DNA of 64,000 nucleotides from Caenorhabditis elegans (lineage: Eukaryota > Nematoda > Chromadorea > Rhabditida > Rhabditidae). The notes below the pieces were generated by a model. That model was given only the letters and a program-made list of their open reading frames with translations, was not told where the DNA came from and ran no database searches. The position numbers were made by a program, and so were the translations under genes. The DNA lies in NCBI RefSeq assembly GCF_000002985.6, contig NC_003283.11:15005501-15069500 (forward strand), read 5' to 3'. Below, piece by piece: positions 34,420 through 46,975 of the stretch. The number at the start of each line of letters is the position of its first letter. The first letter of the stretch is position 1.

Positions 34420-37400
34420 AACATCCGCCAGCCATAGTAGATCATTTCCTGGAAAGTCAGTCTTTCATGAAAAAGAGTGCAAGCATATTCCATCAGTGAA
34501 ACATTTCTTGCTGGTTAAAAAGTTAACAAAAATTCAAATTAAATTCATTCAGTATTTTTTCTTTTAGATTTGCACATGTGAGATAAAAACTGTCAAATTG
34601 AAGCAAGGAGCGCAAGTCTAATAAAAAAATACGGTCTAAAAAACTCACCAATCTTCTCTTAATATACTCTGGATGTGCCCACGACACCTGTGATTGTGCA
34701 GTCATACGGAGCACACTTTTCATGTATGCTCCAAGTAGCATATTCTCCGTTGAGTTCAGCACGTCTCGATCTCCATCTGTCAACATCCCAATTTCACATC
34801 GTCCAATAATTTTTTCCTTCATTTCAGTTATATTCGAAATGACTCCGTGGAAAGTAAATGGAGTGATTTTCTGAAGAAAAAAACATTCCATTTGAAAGAG
34901 AACATTTACTTACGTGATTGTTGAGATGAAGTGAAGCTTTTTCGCGAAGAGCGTGTGCTAATTTGTTGTAATCAACTACTGAAAATTAAAGTTCAAAGTT
35001 ATAAACCTTCTAGAAATTTGAACTTACGTGGCTTGTGCTCTTGTGATAATTTCTTCGGGAATTGTGTTAACAGCTTGATAAAATCGTCGTCAAAACCTTT
35101 GATTCTATCAGTAACGGTCATGCTGATTTCTGGAAAAATACACAACAGACATAAAAACGTTTTTTTCAATCAAAGACTTACTGTAAATTTGTCCACTAAT
35201 GTTTCGATCACTGAACAAAATGCGTACCAGAAGCATAAACTTCTCCGGATCCGTCATGAAAGCTTCATTGATTTCCTTCCAAATAATCTGTGTCATGAAA
35301 AACTTGTGAACCGGCTTCTCATTTTCCTCAAAAACTCGAATAATCTTCAACGGAAGTGTCTCGTGCTCCTCAACGGATTTACAGTTGAAGTTTGCTTGCA
35401 CAATACGGCAATCCGCATTCTCCACACCTTCCTCAATTTTCACTTGAACCCTTTCCATCAAAATTTCACATTCTCGTTTCTGCGGGGGTTCTCCGTTGAG
35501 TTCAAGTTTTATATCGTCCAGAATTTGTTGCTGCTTTTCCGCACGGAGTCGTTTCTTGGATTTGCGAGAGGTTTCTGTGATTGCTGGAGGTGCCATCCAG
35601 TTTTCATCTTCGATTTCTATTTTCACTGGTCTGAAAAATAATTAATCAGAAAATGATATTTGCATGGTTGAGTAAAAAAGTCTCTCCTTCTAAATCTGAT
35701 CTTCAACCGATGTCATCTGATCTTTCACCAATAGCATCTAGTTTAAATCTCATCCTCTAATTAATCGTTCTATATCTCACACTTATGGTATCAGATCTAA
35801 ACCTATGGTTTCTGAGCTTCCACTTATGGTACGCCATTGTGTGGTGCCAGACCTAGGTAGAGCTATTGCATTTCTTCTAATCTTTATTTATCGAAACTTA
35901 TGGTATCTGATCTTCCACTTTTAAATCCCCATGATCCCACACAAATTTAACTCACCCTTCTAAGTTCGTCACTGTCGCAGATTCTCCTCTCTCTGCCGAT
36001 CTCTCCACATCGAACACCTCAAATATGTCCTGCACAGATTTTGGGAGTTGTTTCAGTTTCTCAGAAGCTCCATCCGGTGAAACAGAATCTCTTGCAACTC
36101 CCGTCCGTCTGGCAGGTGTTGGTGAAGCATTAGTACCTGCTTGAGATTGTATACGCATACGTGGAACCGGATTGTTTTTGGAAAGGAAAAGACGTTTGCT
36201 TCTACTTGTTTTGACACTAGATGCAGTTGATTCCCTTCCTGTTCTTAGGGATGGTGTTTCAAATCCTTCCTCTCCTACATGCCCAGGCCTCTCAGTTTCA
36301 TGTAAATCTTCTGGCTCCGGAGTAAGTACTCTTGAAACATCACTATCATTTGGTTCTTCCACTTTGGCTCTTTTTTGTCTTCTTGTAGCTGTAGCTTCTT
36401 CGGAACTGACATTGGCCATTCTTTTGCGTGATTGTTGTGTCGGAGTAGGAGCCAGCTCAATTTCTTCCGTTTTCGAAATCGAAGTAAAAACTTTTCTGGC
36501 CTTAGCAATATGCGGTGGAGTTTTCTTCCTTCGGCGTCCTCGTTTCTTTGAACTTTTAGGATTTGGTTGCAAAACCTCATCTTGTAGAACCTCATCATGT
36601 ACAACAATCTCCGACGGCGATGGTGCACCTGCTTCGTCCAGTTCTCCGTATTCACCCAGCAGCTCTTCAGTCGAGTACTGATACGCGGTAAGTTTATCGT
36701 TTTGAACTTGCTCAACCAGATTGATCGGTCCATTCGGATCGGTTTCAGACGAGATAACTTGAACATCGTCATCGCTAGAATGAGCTCGGCTGGGAATATT
36801 TCCCTCTGGTGCAGGCACGGGTGATGTCTCAAATAACGGCAGCGCCTCAATAATTGGTTCGAAAACTTTATCTGAAATTTTTTTTTGAATTTTAAAGAAA
36901 AATCAACAATACTTACCTGGCTCTTCAATTTGTTGCTCGATTGGCTCAGTTTCTAGTTGAGCTGCTGGTGCAGGTACAGGTTCGTGTACAACTTCTGGAC
37001 CAACTTCCGGTTCTACTTGTTCTTGTTCCTCTACTACTTCTGGCTCATGTGCAGCCTCTTCTTTCTGTCCTCTTCTCGGCTGAATTCTTTTCTTCAAATT
37101 TTCTTTCACTTTCTTCGGACGTCCACGTGTTGTTTTCCCAGACTTCTTTTTAGGTGATTCTTCAGCGACAGGGGTTTCAGTAGCTTCGGGTCCAGGAGAC
37201 TCCGTTCCGAGTAGTTCGTCTACAGTATAAATATGTGAAGACGATGGGATGGATGATCCTTCTGAAAAATATTATTCGATTGCTGAAGCTTCAAAAAATA
37301 AATTAACTTACCCTGTAAAGTTGGTCCCTCTGAAGTCACATTTTCTTCTTGTTGATTAGTTACCGGAACAACCGATCCTTCAACTTCAACTTCTGGAACA

Positions 37401-40400
37401 ATCTGATTGTTAGCTTTTTCTGAAGCTGACACCGGAAGCTGTTCTGGGTGTTCTTCCGGATCTTCTACGAGAAGTGATTCGAACGAAGTAGAAGATCTTG
37501 AAATTGTAACCGACTGATTTACTTGCACCTCAACACCACTTTCCAACAGCAAGTCAACCTGAATCTCTTCAAAAGAAATATCTTCTGAACCTTGATCCCC
37601 GAGAAGTTGATCTTCAGATAATCTTTCGATGTTGGCGCCTTGAGCTATACTTCCTAGCCGAGCTGCGATCATCTTCTCCAATTTATCATTATAGATTTCT
37701 TGAATCTCTTCTATTGTTTCCACTTCTTCCACTACAACGCCATCTCTATCACTTGCATAGTTGAAAGCTGCATCAGGAAGTTTCCGAAGTGCAGACATCT
37801 CGCGAGAAATCCTTGACGCTTTCTCTTCGGCCGATAGAACAGGAGCCGCAGGAATATCAGGCTCTTCCACAACAAGTGGTGTTTCTTCTTCTTCAACTAT
37901 TTCTTGCTCCTCAACTAAATCCTGATCTTTTAAAAGTGAATTTATCTCTACTGTCGACAATGTTGGAATCCTCACATGATCCTCTTCCAAGTAAGCGGAC
38001 AGATCAAAATCGGGTGCTTCATCATACGGGGGAACGATTCCTGCTCCGGGAGCCGTCACGTCAAATCGATTCAACGGTTGGAATGGCTGTGGTACATTTG
38101 GGAAAAGCATAGAGTATTGTTCTCGTTTCTTCCTCATCAGATCTCTCATTTCTGCGTCCGACATTTCTTGTCGAATATTCTCAGTTACTGCTTCAACTCT
38201 CTCTGGCTCCTCATTCTCAACTTGATCAGGAGAGTCCACAAGCTCACGATCTTCCGAGTCAAGACGAATTCCAGTACATACTGATTCAGCACCGTCGAAA
38301 TGAATGTCTATATCTTGATCAAGATCTTCATCATATGCTTCTTGCGGAGCTGGAAGCATTTCTTCAAAACTATTTTCTCTGGATATGGGGAGTAGTATTT
38401 GTTGCTCCACTTCTGGGGTAATGCTTTTCAATAAACTTTCCTGACCATGCTCTATACCCATATCCATGCGACGCTGATCTTCTTCCTCTTTCTCTTTCTG
38501 TGCCCTTTGTGCAGCTCTCATCTCATGCCACTCTTTCTCACGCTTTTCCTTATCCCTTTTCAATCGTTCGTAGACGGGCTTCATCTTCTCCCATAATTCC
38601 GTTCTGTATATCCATGACTTGAGTTTATCTCTGACTATTTCCAGGTGAATGTCATAGTGCAATCTCTTGATAAGATAAGGGCTACTGATGGGATACTCTT
38701 TGGATCCTAGAACATTGATTTTTTTCAAATCACGAAAATCGTCGTGCTTCCAGACAGGAAGAAGGCCGAGTTCCTTGTTGCTGGTACCGCTGGTACTTGC
38801 ATCAGGGTCACCTAGACGCTCCGCTTCTTGAGTTGCTTGCTCGTATAGATCTGGGAATCGTCTTTTCTGCTTTCCAGACCATTCATCTTCCTTTTCACAT
38901 AATCTTTTTAGAATCAACTTTTCATCTTGCAACTGCAGAAATCCCTTCTCGGGGATCATTCGAGGCTTGTACTTCACATCTTTCGACATCAATGCATCAA
39001 GTTGCAGTCGCTCTTCAAAGTTCAATTTTTCCAAAAGCCGATTCTTCTCAAGCATCTTCTCTTCTGGGAATGAGAAATCCTTGTCTTCCAACTCCGCGAG
39101 GCGAAACCTTGTGTAAGTCACAAGTGAACGTTGAACTTTTGGCTGGTTTCTTCTAGGTGCAGTATATTTTATTCCTGTGTTTGAAATGGGAAATTTCACA
39201 AAGTCAGATGTGCTTGCGAACTCGGGAAGACTGGAAGAAACGTAGAAAGGATGTTTCTCTTTCTCTTTATTATACTCTCGAATCTTCTCTCTCATCTTAG
39301 CCAACATCTCCATTTCCTGTTTATCATCCTTCTCCAGTCGTGGTAGATCACAAATATTCGGGTGTTTAGTCTTCCATGAAAATCTACCTGCTAGCGGTTT
39401 AACCCGTTGCTTCCAATTACATTCATAAACTTTTTCCCATTGGCCCCTATGTACCCAATAGAATGGATTTGGTAATGGCTCTTCGGTAATTACAGAGGTG
39501 TAACATCTGTGAAAACGCTGATGTTCTATAATTGGTCGGACTCTGATAAACTCTTCATGGTAAAGCTTCTTTATTTCAGATGCTGTCCTGTAATCAAAGC
39601 AGTCCGTGTCTTTTGTGGCAACTCCTTTCTTATCCATATTAGTTGTGAGGAACACTTTGAATAAGTCAATTGGTGCTTTGGAGACTAATTCCGGGGAGAA
39701 TTTTCTAAACTTTTTGAAATTAAGTTTAGTTTTCCTCCAGTCAGTGTACATTCGAAGAAATGGTCGAAGTGGAATTGACCACAAATATTGTTCTGTTCGA
39801 AGCAGTGCAAACATTGGAGAAGTGATTTCTTGATCATGAGTATTCTCGTTTTTTACAAGAACGGTAGCTAATTGGAACATTATCTCCAGCTCATTTTCTG
39901 GGCGAATATACTTTAAACGATGTTGTTCAACTCCAGAATAATCACGAACAGTCTCAATTGTAGCAACTTGAGGTATAAGTTCTTGGCAGACAGTCAAGTT
40001 AATCATGTCGTCAATACATTCCTTAACCTGTCTGATATCTTCGAGTGGCATATTATTTCGAAAAAGTTCCAGAACAATTGGCTTCAGATTGATTTCGGCA
40101 TCGGTGGTGAATGTGACGTCGTCGTGGATAGATGCTCGATTCTCTGGTCTCATAATATACACGGATCTATTGAATTCCTCGTCTGTCACTTTTGATAAAT
40201 TTTCTCGAAGCATCGTGATGTTTTCCTCGATGTTGTCTTCTTCCACTTAAAATATTATAACTTTTTATTAAAAGTTTTGAACATGGTGCTGTGTCAATGG
40301 GAAGTTTTGTCAATTTACCAAAACTTTGACAAACAAATCCGGGTAGTTTTTCCAGAAATTGTTTTAATTTTAAATTTTTCAGAAAATTAAATTGTTCCAG

Positions 40401-42291
40401 AAAGTTTCTAAAATCGTTGCCTATTCCTAAACACTCTTATAATAAGTTTGATACCGAAACCGCGAAATAGAATGGGAAAAAGAAAAAATTTGAAATTGAA
40501 TAATATATTCACAAAATTTTTTAATCTCTAAACAGGCCGTAATTTTAAAAAGTGCTCAAAAACTTACGCCATTGCATTTGAAGTCTGTATACATCCCAGA
40601 ACTCCTGCTCACATTGCGGGTCTGTCATATGGTAGACGTTTTTCCTTTGAAGTAGCTTCTTCACTTCACGAGCGGCATCTCGAATGTTGAACACACCTTG
40701 ATCTCTCACTAAAACATGTATGAAGTTAGATCTCAAGTTTACTTTGGGGAGCAACATATTTTTACAGCATTGAAATTTGTTTTTCACAGTATTTGAAATT
40801 ATTGAAAGAAAAACATGCTAACTATAAGTGTGATATTTTACAAAATTTGATAAAGTTAATTAATAAGCAAAAATCAGAACCTTACCTTTTTTGAACTTTA
40901 ACCATTTCTCAAGAATATTTGAACGTTTGAATGGAGATTTCTTGTAGTAACGTAAACGGAATTGAGATCGAAATTTAAATGGTGTCACAATAAAGCAAAA
41001 CCGATCCTTTCCAAGATATTTCGCCAACTTTAACAAATCAGGCGTGGCTGGTCGAATCTTCGAATGATGTACCACTGATGGTGGTTTAGAAAATGATGTT
41101 TCGGGATCTTTAAGCTCTTCTCTCACTACATCCCTGATACATTTCTCGAATGGAAGAGGAAATTGATAGGCGGCCATATACCGTTTGTAGTGCACGTCCT
41201 GGAAGATTAAGAGGTTTTTCAAATTTTTTAGTTAAAAAAAAAGTTAACTCACATTCTCCTTCGAATGCCATAAATAGTTCAAAAACTCTCCACCTCGTTT
41301 CCTATGGAAGATTCTTAATAGTCGTCGTCTTTTCCTTCTCGCCTGGTTCTTTTTGTACGTATTGGACATCTTGATCTTTTGGACGAGATCTCTATCAATT
41401 AGTCTAGCTGAAAATTTATTTTTCTAGGGAGAACCAAAGAAATATTGAGCTTACGCCACTCCCGAGGATATAAAGGGTTATACTCCCAATTACGGTGATC
41501 TGGTACCGGGATCATAAATGGATCATAGAAGTCGGCGGCAACGTGGTAGTCTGAAATAAATTAAATTTAGAATGTATGATGCATGTTGCATCGTAATCGC
41601 CCCTTTACTCGCCCTCGCACGATTCCAATTAGTTGTCATAATATTAACACATTTTCTATATATTTTTATGTATTTTTTGGATTTTAATGTCTTTTTTAGT
41701 TGACATTTTACATTTAAAAAATTGGAATTTCAACTTTAAACCATTAAAAACACTTTATTTGAAATTTTAAAAATGAAAAATATGTAAATGTTTACCAAAA
41801 AATTTGCATATTTTGAGATAATTATTTAACAGCTTCCATCTGGGCGAGGGATTTTAATTGCCTTTTCTGTCGCTTTCCTAGAGTGCGTTTTCTTGTTGCG
41901 GTTTTAATGAATATTTTTGAATATTATTTGTGTTAAAAAATGACTTCAGTTGACGACTTTTTCAAAAAAAAATTAGGTGTAAAATAATTTAATATTTTAT
42001 GTATATTTTCATTCAGCTTTTGTAGAATCGAATGCTATTTCTATTTTGTTTCTATCAGTTTTTTTCAACAAAAATAAACTCACTGAGATCAGGTCTTTCT
42101 AACTCTCCATCCAGGTACAATCTACGTGCAGCGACTACAAGTTCCTGAGTGAACGTGACTTTTCCACGAATAGCTTTTCGAATTCGTAGCTCCACGGGTA
42201 TGCTCTTGTCATTGACAAATGCAATCGATACACAGTTGGAGAATGGGCCATCTTCTTCAGTTGGGAGCACTATTGGTGGTTCGTCAGACAT
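33857..42291 (-). CDS. sdc-3: SDC-3, sex determination and dosage compensation regulator
   Basis: SDC-3 directs the dosage compensation complex to hermaphrodite X chromosomes and represses her-1. I read 14 exons from the ATG at 42291 (MSDEPPIVLPTEEDG; a TTTCAG ten bases upstream suits trans-splicing) to a TGA at 33857-33859. They encode about 2,170 residues, close to the 2,150 I recall for SDC-3. The largest exon (40245-37312) holds about 980 residues, first folded-looking, then acidic with Glu/Gln-rich stretches and a long charged helix (KRDKEKREKEWHEMRAAQRA). The exon at 37261-36917 has a basic AT-hook-like GRPKK. The exon at 36871-35956 has basic patches (KKRGRRRKK). The last exon holds two zinc fingers of C2H2 type: CVQC with HGKLH, and CQDC with HRINHH. 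These paired C-terminal fingers are the main basis for the name. The 3' end is duplicated in inverted orientation at 27.8-28.4 kb. My exon lengths sum one base off a multiple of three, so one boundary is slightly wrong. Confidence 0.93.
35631..35955. repeat. Degenerate short repeats in an sdc-3 intron
   Basis: The phrase CTTATGGTAT(C)(T/A)GATCT, often with TCCACTTATGG, recurs about four to six times with divergence between 35700 and 35930. This intron is longer than most in the gene. Confidence 0.6.
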
Positions 42292-43783
42292 TTCTAATGC
42301 TCTGAAAATTAAATTTTAAGATTTTTAAACTTTGACAGCTTATGTCTCGCTTGTTTCACAAGATATCAAAAAGTTTCAACTAAAAAAATTGTATAATATT
42401 ATTGTCTAATTTTTTGTAGTTGATAACGTTTTGATATGACTAGAAATGAGCGATAAAATTTGAAAATTTCAGAACTTTTCGAATTTTTACTTTCAAGATT
42501 TTTATTTCACATTTAAATAATATTTTTCCGTTTTTTTTCACTTCAAGTATTATATTTTAATTTTGATAAAAATTATTCACAATATTTTAAAACATAAAAA
42601 CTCACTTTTTGAATAAATATGCAGAGGAAGTGATTAAATGTGATTTGGGAATCGGGATCCCCGGAAACCAAAACTTCTCATTTACCAGTGGCTCTTGTTT
42701 TTTTTCTCTGAAATTGAATTTAATCTTGAAAGCAAATAAAAAAAGAATTAATCAAAATGAGCGCGGGAAAATCTCACATTCAAAATTATAAGGCAACTAG
42801 CGTAGTTCGCAACATCTCGAGAGGGGGAGATGGAGAGAGTGTGTTAGAGATTGAGACGTAGAGATGGAAAGACACATGAAGAGGAAAGAGAAGAGGACAA
42901 CACATGGGTGCATCTAGTGTTTTAGATAACTGATTTCAAAATAGGGTTATGGTAACTAGAAAAAAAATTGAGCAGAAGAAAAAAGTCTCTACATACTTTC
43001 AAATCAGAGGCCAAAAATTGAAAATTTCTTGGAAAGTTTCTTGAAAATGTCCATTTTTAAAAGATTGCAAAAAGTCAAATTTTTAAATAAAATCCCGTTT
43101 TTGAGTTCTGGCTCAAGAAAAATAAGTGTTAATCAAATCAGAAATTTTAGATTTTTAATTGCTTCAAATGATGAAATCTGCTAGATATCAGGACGAGACC
43201 CACAGAGAAAATTAACATAACTTGTCATATTTTATGGGTTATGATTTCTGGAAAGTTTAACGAGTGAGTAACTATGGAAACAGAAACTAATTGTCACAAG
43301 AGTCAGTTTTGAAAAACCTGACAAAACTAATTAACACAAAAATATGCATATACGAATCGATAGATGTAAGACTAGCATACGGACGCGCGAGCTGTTAAAA
43401 ATCCACCGTATCTGGATGGCAAGTGACCTGACCTTTCTTCTGAAAACTAAACATTCATGCGTGTGAGCAAGTGGAGAGAGAAGAGTTGGTTCAGTTTATG
43501 ATTTTTTGAAAGTGTAATGGAGTGAGTAACTATGGAAACATTTTGGAGATTCCCACGAGAGTGTAATACCCGAGATGTTACTTGCCAACATTTTGAAATG
43601 TAATATTAGGTCGGCAAATAATTTACTATTGACTTATTTTGTCAATTTACGATTTTTTGTAAGTTTTATATGCGTGACTTATAGTGAACCGTGAGTGTAT
43701 AAAAGCATTCAATTATTAGCTACTTCGGCCTTCTAGTATAAGGATTCAAAAAAATCACTCAGTTGTCACCCAGTTGTCACTCA
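42292..43783. other. Upstream region of sdc-3
   Basis: 1.5 kb, AT-rich, no coding exon seen. It contains a purine-rich stretch (about 42815-42900) and a diverged direct repeat around GAGTGAGTAACTATGGAAACA at about 43262 and 43520. Near 43607, TTAGGTCGGCAAATA resembles a mariner-type terminal sequence, but no matching right end was found. Confidence 0.5.
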
Positions 43784-44580
43784 GTTTTTTTTAGCAGGCG
43801 GGCACTGGCAAAGTTCTCATGGTCTCTCTCGACTGCTTCCCTACATTTTATAGATAGTTACTTAAAATTTGGGTCTGATCTGTCCATAAGACGTCTTTTG
43901 AAGAGCATTTGTCGAGTTTCCTCCGAGAGTCGGTTGGCGGAGTGGATGGATGGTTGAATTACTGATTGATCCTGGGCTGTTTTGAGAGAGTCGACAAGGA
44001 TCTTGTAGTCCTCATCAATATCTCCATGAGCAGGGGCAGTAATTGTTGCGCTGACAGCCAGAGCTGTAGCTTTATCCAAAACTCTTTTCGGGGGTTTTCT
44101 CCTTTTCACTTGATCTAGTTTCGCCAAATTAATGTTGAAATGGATGTTACTTTGGAGAAAACTACTTCAGTGATTCGGGGGAGGAGGTGCTTGTGACGAT
44201 GAAGCCGACCCCTCCTGAAACAGAATTTGGGTTTCGAGATCCTAGAAAGATCTCGACCCCGTCGGCGCCAATTGCATGCTTTTCCGTTGCTCTTTTTGTT
44301 TCAGAGAGTCCGATAATATCGAACTTGATTCTCTTCGTCTCTTCGAGCAGTTCTGCAAGCCTGTCGTTGGAGGAGACAGACCTGCAGTTGAAAGTCGCAA
44401 TTCTGGCGTCGATTCGCCTTGTTTTGGGCCGGAGGCTAGCTTTTAACCGTTCCGGGTGACAGGTACTCCGAGATTGGATGGCCCCTCCCGATTTGCTTGT
44501 GGATCTGTCGTACCACTTGCAGAGATCAGGTGCGGAGGACTGGGGCGCTTGGTATTGCTGTTTAGAGCAAAGGTTGTGTC
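43784..44580 (-). mobile_element. Truncated RTE-type non-LTR retrotransposon
   Basis: Reading on the minus strand, the element begins with an apurinic endonuclease domain (RIATFNCRSVSSNDRL, FDIIGLSETKR, GGVGFIV) at about 44410-44190. It jumps by an internal deletion to the region between endonuclease and reverse transcriptase (KLDQVKRRKPPKRVLDK, then DYKILVDSLK) at 44120-43858. After a stop in place of a lysine codon it continues LSIKCREAVERDHENFASAR to about 43790. No reverse transcriptase core remains. The order and motifs match the RTE clade; similarity to C. elegans RTE-1 is from memory. Confidence 0.87.
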
Positions 44581-45573
44581 TCTAGATACTTTATAATGAC
44601 CTTTTGGAATCGGCGTCAAAACGAAAATATTACAAAATTTCTAATCTTAAAAAATGACAAATAATGAAAATTTTCGTTAGTTGGGAAGAGCTGGCGTATA
44701 TCACTACTCATCAGTTCTATCACTTTTTCAATAATTCTTTTTTTTTTAATTTTATTCGAAAGAGGAAGTTTTCGATGAAAACTTCACATTTATAATTTAA
44801 AAAAAATCAAATTTCAACACGTTTTGCATACAATGGAATTGTGAACTTCTTGAATGTTCACATTTCGAACCATCGTCAAACCGTCATCTTCAAGTTTTTA
44901 CGCGTTTCACTTTTTCTTAAACCATGCTCTTTACACAATGCTCATTTTCTTCATGTCCAGATCTAGCTACTGTATGTCTTTTGCCCCTCTCTACACTTAT
45001 TTGTTCTTCCCTCATAAGATATCAGTTTACGTTGCGAGATCCTGTGAGACACCACTACGGCAAAGATCATCTTCAAAGGAGGTGATGAATACGGTGTAAG
45101 AGGCGGAAAAAGTTTGTGTGCGCCGCACGGACATGATAGCCAGAGTATGACTACCGTTCCATTTTTCATGCGAGTCTTTGACTTTTGAGTTTGAACTTTA
45201 TTTTTATGAAAGTTGATCTCGTTATTTGAATATAGAGCTAAGTATTGTTTACTTGAAAAAGTTCTATTTTGTTCAAAAACCCAGCCTAAGAGTTTTTGTA
45301 AAAACTTGAACATAACGCCTTTTGTCCCTCAAAACTCTAGAAACCAAAAAATCCGGGTCCTACAACAAAGTTTTTTCAGTGGATATACAATGCGCTTGAT
45401 TGTTTTTATTAAAAAACTGTTTCTTATATAATTAAAATATTATAGAAAAACACGACGGAAGCTTATTTGCTGTTAAGTTCATAATTTTTGTTTCCAAATC
45501 TAGACTACTCTTCACCTATTTTTTTTTATTCTACAAAAGCAACAAATAAAAAATTTTTCAACAAATTTGATTT
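44581..45573. other. Intergenic region, no gene seen
   Basis: AT-rich region between the RTE fragment and the F-box gene. Open frames at 44854-45099 (plus) and 44963-45313 (minus) overlap each other and lack splice support. Confidence 0.5.
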
Positions 45574-46975
45574 CTAGCTTTCATCATTTTCTCTTTGAAT
45601 CTCAAGATGGTAATCATCAAGGAATATGATATAATTCCCTCCAGAGCATTTGTAAGCAAAATAATCCAAATTTCCATTTGTGTTGCTTGGTTGAAAAAGC
45701 CTTGCAACTTCGAATCGATGTGCCACAAATTGCATAGAATATTCGATTTTGCAGTAGTTGAAGTTGGCAGAATTAAGAAGGATCTGAAACAAGTTTTAGA
45801 CTACTTGTTATATGAATAAACTTACATTTTTAATTTTAACAGCATCCGCTACAGTAAAAGTCTCCAGATTGATTTCAAATTTTCGAAAATTGAATAAGTT
45901 CTCAATTGAGGTGTAAAAGCCTGCAAAAACAGCACTGGCACACAATTCTTTGGCATTTTTCCACTGTTCCAACTGTGCAAGATAATTTTCCAAAAGTATT
46001 CCATGATGAAAATTCAACTCAATTTTCTCAATATTGTTTGCATTCAACAATGACAAAATGGATTTCATTTCTTCACAATGCATACGAGTAAAGCTTATTG
46101 TTTTTGTATTGATTGGTTCCACTCTTCTCATAAGCTCCGTTAAAAACATATATAGACGATCTCGTTCTTCCTTTTTATAAAGAATTTCTATGATTACACT
46201 AAATAAGTGCAGTTCGAGCTTCGGGCGTTTGAAAATTAGCCTGAGATCTCTGATGGCAGTTTCGATATAATCATGATTTTTTAGTGAAGAAAAATGATTA
46301 TTTCGTTTGACAATGCATCCAGTTTTTGTGGGTTTGTACTGTAAAACATTGCCATCGAGAATTAGGTGCACATTTCTTTCAATGAAATCGACTTTGATTT
46401 CTTTGAAACCAGGTTCCATGACCATAAGGATCTTTTGAAATTTGGACGAAACTTTCCAGGCAATAAGTCTGGAAAAACTTTGAGTATTTAAGCGTACACC
46501 TTGCTGAAATTTTGAAAACAGGCACAATTATTCGGTGAATTTTTGTTTGAGTAAAAACATTTAAATGTGGAGGGGGACCAGTGGGGAAATTGTTTTAAAA
46601 CATGCCTGTCGCACCACAATGGTCAAATATCAGAGTAAAAAATTCCAAAAAAAAATTTCTAAGTTTTGTATGATTTTTTTCTCGAAAAAGATCAAGTCAC
46701 TTTTTGACTGTAAAAAAAATTCAATCATTTTGGCACCAAACGAGTTGTATTTTACCATTTCCTACCGGTGCTATTACACTTTTAAGACAGAAAAAGCTTA
46801 ACAACGCAAGAATCTTACCTGTCAATTGGATCCAACTTGTTCAAAACTTCACCTACCAGTTCAATTGGCAACTCGGAGAAAGATGGTGAAGCGGTTTTTG
46901 ACCTAAGTTTTTTGGAGTTTTGGAAAATTAGAATTTGGAAAACAGTACTTACAGTTCATCAATTGATGTTGACAT
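45574..46975 (-). CDS. F-box protein with FTH/DUF38 domain (FBXA type)
   Basis: The start is at 46975 (MSTSIDEL), followed by an exon near 46906-46820 with an F-box beginning (SFSELPIELVGEVLNKLDPIDR) and a long exon 46509-45827 that continues it (SRLIAWKVSSKFQKIL). It then has the FTH pattern: KEIKVDFIERNVHLILDG, IETAIRDLRLIFKRPKLELHLFSV, LMRRVEPINTKTISFTRMHCEEMKSILSLL and IEKIELNFH. A final exon, about 45785-45574, ends NDES. In the FBXA family the F-box binds SKP-1 homologs in an SCF ubiquitin ligase, and the FTH domain is thought to bind targets. The family is very large and fast-evolving in Caenorhabditis. The F-box is somewhat unusual between DPIDR and the next exon, so one boundary may be off. 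Confidence 0.8.

Noticed and set aside
34931-35641. 236-codon open frame on the plus strand
   Set aside because: It is antisense to well-supported sdc-3 exons with good splice sites; its sequence is rich in Leu, Phe and Asn and has no start context.
36172-36681. 169-codon open frame on the plus strand
   Set aside because: Antisense shadow of the low-complexity sdc-3 exon 8; the Ser-rich composition mirrors that exon.
43600-43783. A mariner-like left end (TTAGGTCGGCAAATA)
   Set aside because: No matching right terminal repeat or transposase remnant was found nearby; too short to call an element.
44187-44459. 90-codon plus-strand open frame
   Set aside because: Antisense to the RTE endonuclease domain, which is clearly recognisable on the minus strand.
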